Shown here: positions 8,983-17,637 of the stretch, in pieces
Position numbering within the stretch: the first letter of the stretch is position 1
How the letters are laid out: each line of letters starts with the position of its first letter
Source: Polycladomyces abyssicola
Lineage (GTDB): Bacteria > Bacillota > Bacilli > Thermoactinomycetales > JIR-001
Direction of reading: 5' to 3'
DNA: 64,000 nt
NCBI RefSeq assembly: GCF_018326425.1
Contig: NZ_AP024601.1
Coordinates: 2,716,001-2,780,000, forward strand
Translations under genes and position numbers: made by a program
Notes under the pieces: generated by a model
What the model was told of the DNA's origin: nothing
Seen by the model: only the letters and a program-made list of their open reading frames with translations
Database searches by the model: none

Positions 8983-11043
8983 GTGTCACAATCAACCCGA
9001 GAGGTTTTTCGCTCCGTCTGCCCGCTGGATTGCCCGGACACCTGCGGTTTGCGCGTCATAGTGGAAGACGGCCGCATCACCCGGGTGACCGGCGATCCCG
9101 ATCATCCCATCACCCGCGGAGTGATTTGCCATAAAGTACGCCACTTCCCTGACCGTGTCCACCATCTTGAACGGCTGCTTTACCCGATGCGACGCACGGG
9201 TGAGAAAGGGGAAGGCAAGTTTGAACGGATCACTTGGGAAGAAGCACTGGACGAAATCACGTCGCGAATGAAGCAACTCATCGCCGAACACGGCGCCGAA
9301 TCGATTCTTCCCTACAGTTATTACGGCAACATGGGTTTGGTCAACAATGGGACGATGGATCGACGCTTCTTTCATCGTCTCGGAGCGTCGCGGCTGGATC
9401 GCACCATCTGCAACGTGGCGGGCAGTCAAGGATTCCAAGCCACCATGGGGATCAAGGGGGCAATCGATCCCGAAGACACGGTCCATAGCCGGTATATCAT
9501 CGTTTGGGGCGGTAACATCGTCAGCACCAACATGCATCAGGTCATGTTGTTTGAACAAGCCCGCAAACAAGGGGCCAAAATCGTGGTCATCGACGTCCAT
9601 CGCAATCAGACGGCACGGTGGGCCGATGAGTTCGTTCAGTTGTATCCCGGCACTGATGCCGCACTGGCGCTCGGCATGATGCACGTGTTGGAGCGGGAAA
9701 ACCTGATCGACGAAGCGTTTTTGCGCGATTATACCGTTGGATGGGAGCAACTGCGGGAACGGCTGAAAGCATATCCGCCCGAACGCGTGTCCCGCATCAC
9801 GGGCGTCCCGAAGGAGACCATCATCCGGCTGGCCCGGGAGTATGGGAAAACGTCTCCCTCGTTCATCCGGATCGGCAACGGGTTGCAACATCATGACAAT
9901 GGCGGCATGATCGTCCGCACCATCACCTGTCTGCCGGCCCTCACTGGCCAATGGCGGTACAAAGGCGGCGGAGCGCTCAAGGGGAACGGTTTGGTCCAAG
10001 TGGACACCGACAAACTGGAACGTCCCGATTTGTTGCCCAATCCCAACGTACGCAGCATTAACATGATCCATCTGGGGAGGGCTTTGCTGGAGGCTGATCC
10101 ACCGATTCGCATGCTGTTCGTCTATAACAGCAATCCGGCCGCGGTGGCACCGTCTCAGGAAAAGGTGTTGCGCGGTCTGGCGCGGGAAGATCTGTTCACA
10201 GTGGTACATGATCTGTTTCTCACGGATACCGCCCGTTATGCCGATCTGGTGCTGCCCGCCACATCCCATTTTGAAAACTTGGATGTGTACAAATCCTACT
10301 GGCATATGTATGTCCAAGTAGCTCGTCCGATCCTGCCACCGCAAGGTGAAGCCTGGTCCAACTACAAACTGTTCCGTACACTAGCCAAACGGATGGGGTT
10401 CACCGAACCCTGCTTTGACGATACGGAGGAAGACCTGATCCGACAAGTCCTGGATAACCCCGACAATCCCTGCCTGTCCCGAATCGATTTTGACGAGCTG
10501 ATGGAAAAAGAGATCGTCAAGCTGGATATATCGGAGAACGCGGTATTCCCGGAACGGTTGCAGCGCGGTGAGCGTATTCTCCTGTTCAACGAATCGCTCC
10601 GGGCAGCGGGATTGGATCCCCTCCCCGCTCACACCCCGCCGAAAGAGGGGACTGACGGGGAACGAAACGCGGAAGATCCCGATACGTTCATGCTCATCTC
10701 CCCGCCCAACCATCAGTTTCTCAACTCCAGCATGGGCAACATTGGCAAACTGCAGAAGATGGAAGGACGGCCCACTTTGCAAATTCACCCGAAAGATGCA
10801 GAGCGGAAGGGGATTGTCAACGGGAGCCTCGTACGCATCTGGAATGAGCGGGGGAGCTGCACTTTAACTGTCAAGGTAACCGACGCAGTCCTTCCCGGCG
10901 TGTTGGTCAGCATGGGATTGTGGTGGTTGTCCTCCTATCCGGACGGAAAAGGGATCAACCAACTCACTCCCGACCGGGAAGCTGATATGGGGGGCGGTGC
11001 CGTCTTCTTCTCCACAGCAGTCCAACTGGAAAAAGCGGAATGA
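8983..11043 (+). CDS. Molybdopterin-dependent oxidoreductase with N-terminal [4Fe-4S] site (YoaE/YyaE-like)
   Basis: 686 residues of the DMSO reductase/formate dehydrogenase superfamily. An N-terminal Fe-S motif CPLDCPDTC followed by GVICHK (about residues 14-50) precedes the molybdopterin domain (WEEALDEITSRMKQLI, NVAGSQGF, VWGGNIVSTNMHQ) and a C-terminal molydopterin dinucleotide-binding domain (residues about 560-680, SPPNHQFLNSS and RKGIVNGSLVRIWNERG). Size fits Bacillus YoaE/YyaE. No Tat signal is visible, so it is probably cytoplasmic. The GTG at 8983 follows GGGGGGAG; longer in-frame starts have no such site. No partner subunit is adjacent. The substrate is unknown. Confidence 0.85.
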   Translation: MSQSTREVFRSVCPLDCPDTCGLRVIVEDGRITRVTGDPDHPITRGVICHKVRHFPDRVHHLERLLYPMRRTGEKGEGKFERITWEEALDEITSRMKQLIAEHGAESILPYSYYGNMGLVNNGTMDRRFFHRLGASRLDRTICNVAGSQGFQATMGIKGAIDPEDTVHSRYIIVWGGNIVSTNMHQVMLFEQARKQGAKIVVIDVHRNQTARWADEFVQLYPGTDAALALGMMHVLERENLIDEAFLRDYTVGWEQLRERLKAYPPERVSRITGVPKETIIRLAREYGKTSPSFIRIGNGLQHHDNGGMIVRTITCLPALTGQWRYKGGGALKGNGLVQVDTDKLERPDLLPNPNVRSINMIHLGRALLEADPPIRMLFVYNSNPAAVAPSQEKVLRGLAREDLFTVVHDLFLTDTARYADLVLPATSHFENLDVYKSYWHMYVQVARPILPPQGEAWSNYKLFRTLAKRMGFTEPCFDDTEEDLIRQVLDNPDNPCLSRIDFDELMEKEIVKLDISENAVFPERLQRGERILLFNESLRAAGLDPLPAHTPPKEGTDGERNAEDPDTFMLISPPNHQFLNSSMGNIGKLQKMEGRPTLQIHPKDAERKGIVNGSLVRIWNERGSCTLTVKVTDAVLPGVLVSMGLWWLSSYPDGKGINQLTPDREADMGGGAVFFSTAVQLEKAE

Positions 11044-11114
11044 TGAAGAGATAATGGACCGGAGAAACTGGGGCATTCCCGAGCAATTCGTGCCTGATCA
11101 TCCTTAATCCGGGG

Positions 11115-11188
11115 GAGGGTGGGCCTTTTCCCAAGATGACCTTTGCGTCGTGACGAAAAAGGTGCAAGGAGGAAAAAGGCTCACCCTC
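11115..11188. other. Long imperfect hairpin between two genes
   Basis: An 18-base arm at 11115-11132 is complementary, with two mismatches, to 11171-11188 (GGAAAAAGGCTCACCCTC). Inside, ACCTTT and AAAGGT arms flank a short GTCGTGAC palindrome. Neither strand has a T-run next to it, so it is not a normal terminator. It lies between the end of the molybdopterin oxidoreductase gene and the end of the broken VOC gene. Confidence 0.6.
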
Positions 11189-11200
11189 ACAAATTGTCAT

Positions 11201-11557
11201 TCAGTCTTCATACACAAAGTGGAACAAGTTGCCGTCTTCATCCTAGAAATTGTCCTTGTAGGCGTGATAACCGGCATCCCGCAGTTTTTGGAGCCAATAC
11301 TCTTTGTCGCTTCGTTTGATCCGGAATTCAAGATGAGAGATGCCTTTGACCGCTCCTTCCAAGCGACGTGCACCTTCCGGGTGATTTTCGTGAGTAAAGA
11401 GGGCGATCATTTGCTCACCGCACTTGAGAAAGGCCGACTGATCCGACTCGTATGTCACCTCCAAACCCAACACATCGCGATAAAACCTCTTTTGTTTTTC
11501 CAAGTCTTTGACGAACAGGACAACCGCATGCAATCCGCGGATTATGGGTTGTTGCAC
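11201..11557 (-). pseudogene. VOC (glyoxalase/bleomycin-resistance) family protein with in-frame TAG
   Basis: VOC-fold protein: LHAVVLFVKDLEKQKRFYRD, FLKCGEQMIALF and ISHLEFRI are typical beta-alpha-beta modules. The frame is stopped by TAG at 11245-11243 after 104 residues, yet the codons beyond continue in the same frame as DEDGNLFHFVYED and then TGA at 11201-11203, which is exactly how VOC proteins end (DEDGN..). So a single nonsense codon removes the last 13 residues, including a strand that usually carries a metal or substrate ligand. The GTG start has GGAGGTGATC upstream. It may be inactive, read through, or a sequencing error. Confidence 0.75.
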
Positions 11558-11794
11558 AGGGGATCACCTCCGTTTGAGGTATTACCCGTTTTATGACTAT
11601 TTATAAACATATTAATTTAAAAAATATGTTTTGTTAGAGATTGGGCACGTTTTCTCTCCCAACCCTCATGCCGGACATGGCAAAACGAGAAACTGCCCCG
11701 AAGCTTTTTTTGACAATGACCCCATTTTACAAGGCACCATCACATATGTGAAAATAATTTTATAAATAAGCTACATAATCGGGAGGAGAGAAAC

Positions 11795-12532
11795 ATGGCG
11801 CCCATCCTGAAAAATGATTGGGCCGATCATTTGAATGCTGAATTCGAAAAGCCGTATTACCAAAAGTTGCGCCAGTTTTTGATCCACGAATACAATACGT
11901 ATACCGTCTATCCGGACAAATATGATATCTACTCCGCCTTGCACCTCACCCCTTATGCCAACACCAAGGTCGTCATCATCGGACAAGACCCGTACCATGG
12001 ACCGGGTCAAGCGCACGGGCTCAGCTTTTCCGTTAAGCCCGGGGTGAAAGTGCCACCCTCGCTCAAAAACATTTTCAAAGAGTTGCATGATGATCTCGGA
12101 TGCCGGATTCCCAACCACGGTCATCTGGTTAAGTGGGCAGAACAAGGTGTCCTGCTCCTCAACAACGTCCTGACCGTTCGCCGGGGTCAGCCCAATTCCC
12201 ATAAGGGGAAAGGATGGGAAACGTTCACGAGCCAAGTGATCCGCACGTTGAATGAACGGGAACAACCCGTCGTCTTTCTCTTGTGGGGAAGAAATGCGCA
12301 GGAGAAAAGAGCATTGATCACCCGCGATCATCATCTGGTGATCGAATCGGCCCATCCCAGTCCGTATTCCGCCAATCGCGGCTTTTTCGGCAGCCGTCCG
12401 TTTTCCCGAACCAATGAATTTTTGCAAAAGGTCGGTTTGGAACCCATCGACTGGCAACTGGACGATATAGATTATTCCGAAGAACGGCCTCATTCAATCG
12501 ACAATCCTTTACCTAAAAAAGCCGTCCCGTAA
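11795..12532 (+). CDS. ung: Uracil-DNA glycosylase, family 1
   Basis: 245 residues, removes uracil from DNA. The water-activating motif [13 protein letters not shown] (Asp65), the Pro/Ser loop [13 protein letters not shown], the stacking motif [13 protein letters not shown] and the Leu-loop [14 protein letters not shown] are all present. Length fits the family (225-245). ATG follows GGGAGGAGAG. The TAA stop at 12530-12532 sits in the loop of a terminator hairpin that faces the convergent anti-sigma gene. Upstream (11558-11794) is an A+T-rich divergent promoter region with a palindrome around AACATATT/AATATGTT. Confidence 0.95.
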   Translation: MAPILKNDWADHLNAEFEKPYYQKLRQFLIHEYNTYTVYPDKYDIYSALHLTPYANTKVVIIGQDPYHGPGQAHGLSFSVKPGVKVPPSLKNIFKELHDDLGCRIPNHGHLVKWAEQGVLLLNNVLTVRRGQPNSHKGKGWETFTSQVIRTLNEREQPVVFLLWGRNAQEKRALITRDHHLVIESAHPSPYSANRGFFGSRPFSRTNEFLQKVGLEPIDWQLDDIDYSEERPHSIDNPLPKKAVP

Positions 12533-12541
12533 AGGGACGGC
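12515..12541 (-). terminator. Terminator of the sigma/anti-sigma operon
   Basis: GCCGTCCC (12521-12528) and GGGACGGC (12534-12541) form an 8-bp G+C-rich stem with a 5-base loop. On the minus strand it runs into TTTTTT (12520-12515). It overlaps the last codons of ung. The same stem and loop recur at 15018-15038. Confidence 0.8.
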
Positions 12542-12690
12542 TTCAGCCTGTAAACAAAGTTCCGTAAGAAACAAGTCTGCAGGCTTGGTGATTGCATATT
12601 TTGAGCAAATAAGAAACACACGCTCCCAATGAATTCGGAAACGCGTGATCTTATCAGAGTGGAGAGAAGTGAAACGGCCAGCCCTACCAC

Positions 12691-14265
12691 TTACGGGTTC
12701 ACAGGCAGTTCCGTCTCGACGGACAAGCCTTCATATTTCTTCACCCAAAACGGTTGCAGTGTGATCTTTTGTGGCAGCTGTGAAATTTCGTCGACGATGA
12801 ACGTCCCTGTCATCTCCACGCCCGTCCCTCTCTTCTTCATGCCTACGCCTCCTAAAGGCCAGTATCTTTTCCCGCTTTCGACCGTTACAGCCATAGTCAT
12901 TTGGTGGGAGGGAAAATCGTTCTCCTTCAGGTGCCCCTTGGCATAAAACGCGAACACTTTTTTCTGGGGAGCATTCTGGATGTAGAACGACTTCGGCTTG
13001 ATGGCCGCGAATGTAACCGCCAGGCTGTTTCCTTGCCCATCTTCCACTTTGGCCGGCAGCTTGCGCGGGTCAAACGTCAGGGTTAGCGGTGCCGACTCCA
13101 CCCGGTTGACTTCCGTCAGCTCAAAGGTGAGGCGCTTGTTGTGAGGGAACGGCTGGAACAAGTAGTTATCGAGCTTTTCATAAATATGCGCCCCATACTT
13201 ATCCATCATATGGAATCTTCCTCCAATCCCTGCTTCTTTCTCCACCAGCACCTTGCCGGTCTCATCCAAAATGCGGAACCCGTAGTCGACGTCCCCCAGG
13301 GCGAAACGGGCGAACTTCGGGCCGTAAGTTTGTTCGTACTGGTTCCTCAGCTGCGGGGAAATCTGCCGGTCCAGTTCCAGGAAAGTGCCGAGGGGCGTGT
13401 ACTTGATCTTCTTCAGTGTCACCCGGACACCGTGCGCTTCCAAGGTTTTTCCGATCACTACTTCACGGAGGGTGCCTTTCAGCTTGCTGAGATCGATGGG
13501 CACGTTCAGCTTCCAAGAGCCCTTGACGCTTCCAACCTGTTTCGTGTCAAGCTTGAGGACGAGCCGGTCCTTGTGTTTCACCTTGTTCAGGTCGAACACT
13601 AGCACGGCCCAGGTGGCCTTGTCTACATCCTGACCCGGATATCCACCCGGACGAAATCCCCCAACCTGTGGCTGGCCGCTTCCGTCATCCAGCACCAGGT
13701 AAGGATAACGAATCCAGTGATGGTAGATTGGGAGCACCTTCCCCCGGCTGTCTTCGATCTGGTAGAAGACCATCAGCTGGGTGGAGTCGGCCACAATCTG
13801 CTTCACATGAACGGTGAGCCCCTTGTCCGTCACCTTGATGTCTTCCTTGCGATACAGTTTGTTCATGTCCTGTTCCTGGACCTGGACGAACTGTCGAAAC
13901 AGCGGGAGATACGAAGCGAAGGTGGGAGAAGCTACGGCTCCGACGATGACGGCTACGGCCAGTCCGGCCGCGACGGTGCCGAACCATTTCCACCTGCGGA
14001 ACCTTCCTGCCGGCTTCCGGTTTTCTTTCACGGGGTGCTCCTTTTCGTCCAGTTCCGTGATCCGGTTCATCACTTCTCCGACAAACGACTCATCCAGCAG
14101 TTTCACCTGGCCGGCGGCCTGCCGGAGTTCGGACTGTTCAGCCTTCAGTTTTTCCAGCCGTTTCCGGCAATTGTCGCAGTGCTGGATATGCTTCAGAACG
14201 GCATCCTTATCCGAAGAACCCCCTTCGAGGAAGTCCCACAACACCTCATCAGCAAAGCAATTCAT
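12691..14265 (-). CDS. Membrane-bound zinc-finger anti-sigma factor with DUF4179-type extracytoplasmic domain
   Basis: 524 residues. The N-terminus carries the zinc-binding anti-sigma motif H26-x3-C30-x2-C33 (HIQHCDNC). A single membrane segment lies at about residues 94-112 (VAAGLAVAVIVGAVA), and about 400 residues outside the membrane follow, with the DUF4179-like start YLPLFRQFVQVQEQD and repeated beta-rich segments. It should hold the adjacent ECF sigma factor at the membrane until a signal arrives. The ATG at 14265 overlaps the sigma gene by 17 bases, so the two are coupled. The extracytoplasmic ligand is unknown. Confidence 0.88.
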   Translation of the reverse strand: MNCFADEVLWDFLEGGSSDKDAVLKHIQHCDNCRKRLEKLKAEQSELRQAAGQVKLLDESFVGEVMNRITELDEKEHPVKENRKPAGRFRRWKWFGTVAAGLAVAVIVGAVASPTFASYLPLFRQFVQVQEQDMNKLYRKEDIKVTDKGLTVHVKQIVADSTQLMVFYQIEDSRGKVLPIYHHWIRYPYLVLDDGSGQPQVGGFRPGGYPGQDVDKATWAVLVFDLNKVKHKDRLVLKLDTKQVGSVKGSWKLNVPIDLSKLKGTLREVVIGKTLEAHGVRVTLKKIKYTPLGTFLELDRQISPQLRNQYEQTYGPKFARFALGDVDYGFRILDETGKVLVEKEAGIGGRFHMMDKYGAHIYEKLDNYLFQPFPHNKRLTFELTEVNRVESAPLTLTFDPRKLPAKVEDGQGNSLAVTFAAIKPKSFYIQNAPQKKVFAFYAKGHLKENDFPSHQMTMAVTVESGKRYWPLGGVGMKKRGTGVEMTGTFIVDEISQLPQKITLQPFWVKKYEGLSVETELPVNP

Positions 14266-14806
14266 CCCTGATCTCCCTCCTTTGATTCCGGTCCCTCATC
14301 TCCCGAAGCTTCTTTCTCGCCCGATGAAGCCGGTTGGCCACATCGTGCGGGGAGATCTCCAGGATTTCCGCGATTTCCTTGTAACTGAAATCGTGCCGAT
14401 ACCGAAGTAAGAGCACTGCCTGGTAATGTGGCGGGAGCGCCCGAATCCATCCGGCCATCTCCTCCATCTCCTCATTTTCCACCACGATCTCTTCCGGCGT
14501 TTTCTTTTCGGCCACGTCCGTTTCCAAGAACGGGGCCATGTTACCTTTCTTTTGGCGCCATTCATCCACACAGGCGTTCCGGGCAATCTGAAACAGCCAA
14601 GTGGCAAAGCTGCGCGCTGGGTCGAACCGGTGCAGGTTCCGATATGCCCGGATGAAGCATTCCTGCGCGAGGTCCCGGGCTTCCTCTTCGTGATGAACCA
14701 TTCTGAGCAGCATGGCATACACGGCATTCATGTATTTCCGGACGAGGTGGCTGAACGCGTCCCGGTCTCCGTCCAGCACCCGCTCCACGATTTGTATGTC
14801 GTCCAC
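14249..14806 (-). CDS. ECF RNA polymerase sigma factor
   Basis: 185 residues with sigma-2 (DLAQECFIRAYRNLHRFDPA, FATWLFQIARNACVDEWRQ) and sigma-4 (LPPHYQAVLLLRYRHDFSYK, ISPHDVANRLHRARKKLRE) regions and little else, the ECF layout. I chose the GTG at 14806 because the protein then has normal ECF length; AAGGAGG lies 13 bases before it, a little far. Longer frames reach back through the promoter and cannot be right. It directs its own operon, to judge from the ECF-type promoter at 14847-14874, and is followed by its anti-sigma gene. Confidence 0.9.
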   Translation of the reverse strand: MDDIQIVERVLDGDRDAFSHLVRKYMNAVYAMLLRMVHHEEEARDLAQECFIRAYRNLHRFDPARSFATWLFQIARNACVDEWRQKKGNMAPFLETDVAEKKTPEEIVVENEEMEEMAGWIRALPPHYQAVLLLRYRHDFSYKEIAEILEISPHDVANRLHRARKKLREMRDRNQRREIRDELLC

Positions 14807-14846
14807 CTTCTGTGTCTGCCCTCCTTCAGATCCGGTTTCACTCCTA

Positions 14847-14874
14847 TATACGGAATCCCGGTGCAGAAATTTCA
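14847..14874 (-). promoter_or_regulatory. ECF-type promoter of the sigma/anti-sigma operon
   Basis: On the minus strand TGAAAT (14874-14869), exactly 16 bases, then CGTATA (14852-14847). This fits the TGAAAC-N16-CGTA pattern of ECF factors such as SigW and lies about 40 bases before the sigma start codon, indicating autoregulation. Confidence 0.75.
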
Positions 14875-14905
14875 CGGGACACATTTTTTTATCACACAAA
14901 AACGG

Positions 14906-14930
14906 AAAAAAGCCGCCCGCCTGGGGCGAC
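14906..14930 (-). terminator. Terminator downstream of the vanW-like gene
   Basis: On the minus strand GTCGCCC pairs with GGGCGGC (one G-U) around a short loop and is followed by TTTTTT. It separates the VanW-family operon from the ECF promoter. Confidence 0.65.
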
Positions 14931-15017
14931 CCCTGTGGATTCAATCTTTCTTGGCGAATGTTCATGGCAACCAAGTCTTCGAGAAGGTGTCGAATGAAAT
15001 GACCAAAACGTTCTGAA

Positions 15018-15038
15018 GCCGTCCCGTAAAGGGACGGC
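15018..15038. repeat. Hairpin identical to the one at 12521-12541
   Basis: GCCGTCCC, loop GTAAA, GGGACGGC. Twenty-one bases are identical to the stem-loop after ung. No T-run follows on either strand, so termination is doubtful. It lies 12 bases after the vanW-like stop. Confidence 0.6.
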
Positions 15039-15049
15039 CTTCCCATTGG

Positions 15050-16441
15050 TCACTGCGGTTTTTTCCCGTTCGAAGCACCGGGGTTGGTGACGGGCACCGA
15101 CTCCACTTTGGTCGGTGCGGGTTGCACCGGTTTCCGTTTTTTCACTCGGGCGTCCGGTGTCGTGTATACATAGGCCGTGATCGAATTGCTGGTCACCCGG
15201 ATACGGATCAATACCGGCTTGGTCAGATTGTTTTTAAAACGGAAATCCGGTCCACCCCAGGAAACGGTTGCATCGCGCCCGGGCGGAACGTAGGCCACCT
15301 CTTTGCTGTGGGAATTGCGCTGCAGGATTCTCAGCCCCGCTTCATCCACGCTGTTGAACAGTGTGCTTGACACTTGACAGATCCCGCCGCCGATGCCTTC
15401 ACTGTATTCCCCCCGCACGATCACCTTGGCTGATTTGTACCCACGACCCGATGTGCGAGGACCTACGACACGGTTGAAGGAGAAACGCTCTCCCGGGCTC
15501 AGGATCAGGTTGTTGATCGCCTTGGATGCCAATCGGATGTTGGTGGTACGGTTGACGTTGCTTCCATCGAAGTACGTCGTATACTTGCCGATCAACCGTT
15601 GATCCACCTGTTGAAAATCCTCTTCGGTCACCTCCGGCTGATCGATCACCATCGGCAGCTCTTGCGGCTGACCGGTCATCGTCGTCAAACGGGGCAGCCA
15701 TTCTTTTTCGATGGTGTCCATATCCACCAATTTTCCCGTTTTCGACGGGGTCAGCTTACCGCCAAACCAATTTTGCTCCGCGTCCACGGCCGGTTGGTCC
15801 ACTTCTTTTTTCACCCTACGAAACCAATCCAACCATTTGTCGCGATTCAAGGTGGATGGATCTTTTCCGTCATAGCCAAGCGTACGCAGGTCAACAGTCC
15901 ATTGTCGGCCCTCAAAGGTGACGATAAAAGGAATCGGTTTGGGTTTCAGCTGTTGATGCGGCTTTGTTACACCTGCCCGTGGAGCCTCTTTGGCATCGGT
16001 CGTTCCGTCAAACGCAAACACAGACAAGCTTCCTACCAAAGCGAAAGCCACCACCAGCGTGCCGATGACCGTTTTTTTCGGACCGATTTGTTCAAACGGA
16101 ATGCGGTTGACCAGCGGTACACGATGCAACACTCGGGTGATCCGATCCCACAAGCTCACTTGTGGGGATCCAGACACCCATGCAGCGGCGGCCATCTCTT
16201 CCCGTTCGGGAGAAGAAGGCGCACTTTCCGCTGAACCACCCGTCTCCGTTGTAGCCTCACGGTCGTTTGATTCTGTTTCTTCGGACATCTCCACCCATAC
16301 CGGTACCGATTCATCCACTTCCGTCTTTGTCTCTGTCGACCGATCCGCCTTCGGTTGCGAATCGGGGGCGATTGGGGAGGACGGCGGCTCGTTTGTTGTT
16401 TCTTTTGAGTCGCCGACGCTCCGATCTTTTTTCTCTTCCAC
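15050..16441 (-). CDS. VanW-family protein with N-terminal membrane anchor
   Basis: 463 residues. A charged, Glu/Ser-rich cytoplasmic stretch of about 120 residues, a membrane segment (KTVIGTLVVAFALVGSLSVF), a peptidoglycan-binding-4-like region around residues 175-290, and a VanW domain at about 300-430: FNRVVGPRTSGRGYKSAKV, GIGGGICQVSSTLFN, NSHSKEVAYVPPGRDATVS. Similar to YoaR-type proteins of bacilli that act outside the membrane on the cell wall. It is the last of four minus-strand genes (from 19337) with short gaps. The GTG start follows GAGGGGG. Confidence 0.88.
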   Translation of the reverse strand: MEEKKDRSVGDSKETTNEPPSSPIAPDSQPKADRSTETKTEVDESVPVWVEMSEETESNDREATTETGGSAESAPSSPEREEMAAAAWVSGSPQVSLWDRITRVLHRVPLVNRIPFEQIGPKKTVIGTLVVAFALVGSLSVFAFDGTTDAKEAPRAGVTKPHQQLKPKPIPFIVTFEGRQWTVDLRTLGYDGKDPSTLNRDKWLDWFRRVKKEVDQPAVDAEQNWFGGKLTPSKTGKLVDMDTIEKEWLPRLTTMTGQPQELPMVIDQPEVTEEDFQQVDQRLIGKYTTYFDGSNVNRTTNIRLASKAINNLILSPGERFSFNRVVGPRTSGRGYKSAKVIVRGEYSEGIGGGICQVSSTLFNSVDEAGLRILQRNSHSKEVAYVPPGRDATVSWGGPDFRFKNNLTKPVLIRIRVTSNSITAYVYTTPDARVKKRKPVQPAPTKVESVPVTNPGASNGKKPQ

Positions 16442-16517
16442 GGATCATTTCCCCCTCGGTTTCTCCCTCGCCTGCACGGTGGCCACATTCACCGTGTTTC
16501 CCTTCATGGTCAAAAGA

Positions 16518-17624
16518 TCAAGCAAAAATGGAAGATAAAGCTGTTTGGACAGCCTTTTGGTATACTTTGGGCAATGCCACCTTTTCCAGTTCATCCAGCG
16601 TTGCCCACCGCCAATGTTGCGGAAGTTCTCTCTTTATCCCGACGCACGTACCGCCGATGATCGTAGCACGCCATTTGCGATGCGTAAAGACATGCTCCAC
16701 CATCCCCAACGTTTCGCCGGGTTGTATGGACATACCATGTTTCTCCATCCACGCGATCAATGCTTGCACTGAATCGCTGGCATCCGTCTCCAGTGTGGGC
16801 AATCCCCACAACCCCGCCAAGAGTCCCGTCTCCGGTCTTCGTTCCAGCAATACGCGATCGCCGTCCCGAATCCAGCCGAACACGAGCGAGACTGGAACGG
16901 GCGGTTTCGCTTTTTTCTTGACGGGCAAATCGTGTTGCATCCCTTTTTCATATGCCAGACAATCGGAGCGGACCGGACAAGTCGCACAGGAAGGCGACGT
17001 GGGTGTACACACCATCGCCCCCAGCTCCATCAATGCCTGGTTGAAATCACGCGGATTGGATTCCGGAATCAGATGATAAGCCCACGTTTCCATTTTTTTG
17101 CGTGTCTGAACACGGGCGATGTCATCCGTCGAAGCGAACAACCGGGAAAAGACGCGCAACACATTGCCGTCGACGGCCGGGACCCGCCGGTTATAGGCGA
17201 TACTCAAAATGGCCCCTGCCGTATACGGTCCCACTCCTTTCAGCTGAGAGATGGTCTCCAGTGTGTCGGGCACTTTCCCCCCGTGTTTCTCCACCACCTC
17301 CTTAACAGCGGCGTGCAGGTTACGCACGCGCGAATAATACCCCAATCCTTCCCACGCTTTGATGACGTCAGCCTCATCGGCCGCCGCTAGCGCTTCCAGT
17401 GTGGGGAACCGTTCCAAAAAACGATGAAAATAAGGGATCACGGTCTCTACCCGCGTCTGCTGCAACATCACTTCGGACACCCAGATCTTATAGGGGTCCT
17501 GATCCCGCCGCCAAGGCAGATCCCGTTGGTGAATGCGATACCATTGGAGCAAACGTTGTTGAATGGATGTTTTTCGCTCTTCCGTAAAAGGAAGTGCCGA
17601 TTGCTTTGTTGAGACTTTGGCCAT
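16518..17624 (-). CDS. mutY: A/G-specific adenine glycosylase
   Basis: 368 residues. Removes adenine opposite 8-oxoguanine. Catalytic Glu51 in SEVMLQQTRVE, helix-hairpin-helix LKGVGPYTAGAI, catalytic Asp152 in AVDGNVLRV, and the iron-sulfur loop Cys206-x6-Cys213-x2-Cys216-x5-Cys222. A C-terminal Nudix-like domain (VFGWIRDGDRVLLERRPETG) reads the oxidised base. Full length for the family. It starts 13 bases after the end of an unknown beta-rich gene and is probably cotranscribed with it. Confidence 0.95.
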   Translation of the reverse strand: MAKVSTKQSALPFTEERKTSIQQRLLQWYRIHQRDLPWRRDQDPYKIWVSEVMLQQTRVETVIPYFHRFLERFPTLEALAAADEADVIKAWEGLGYYSRVRNLHAAVKEVVEKHGGKVPDTLETISQLKGVGPYTAGAILSIAYNRRVPAVDGNVLRVFSRLFASTDDIARVQTRKKMETWAYHLIPESNPRDFNQALMELGAMVCTPTSPSCATCPVRSDCLAYEKGMQHDLPVKKKAKPPVPVSLVFGWIRDGDRVLLERRPETGLLAGLWGLPTLETDASDSVQALIAWMEKHGMSIQPGETLGMVEHVFTHRKWRATIIGGTCVGIKRELPQHWRWATLDELEKVALPKVYQKAVQTALSSIFA

Positions 17625-17637
17625 TGCTCGTGCTCCT

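Noticed and set aside
8992-10344. 450-codon open frame on the minus strand
   Set aside because: It lies wholly opposite the molybdopterin oxidoreductase gene, has no ribosome-binding site, and its translation is His/Arg-rich and unlike a folded protein. It is a shadow of G+C-rich codons.
14807-15046. N-terminal extension of the ECF sigma factor by 80 residues
   Set aside because: It would cross the terminator hairpin and the ECF promoter; the extra residues have no sigma-factor similarity.
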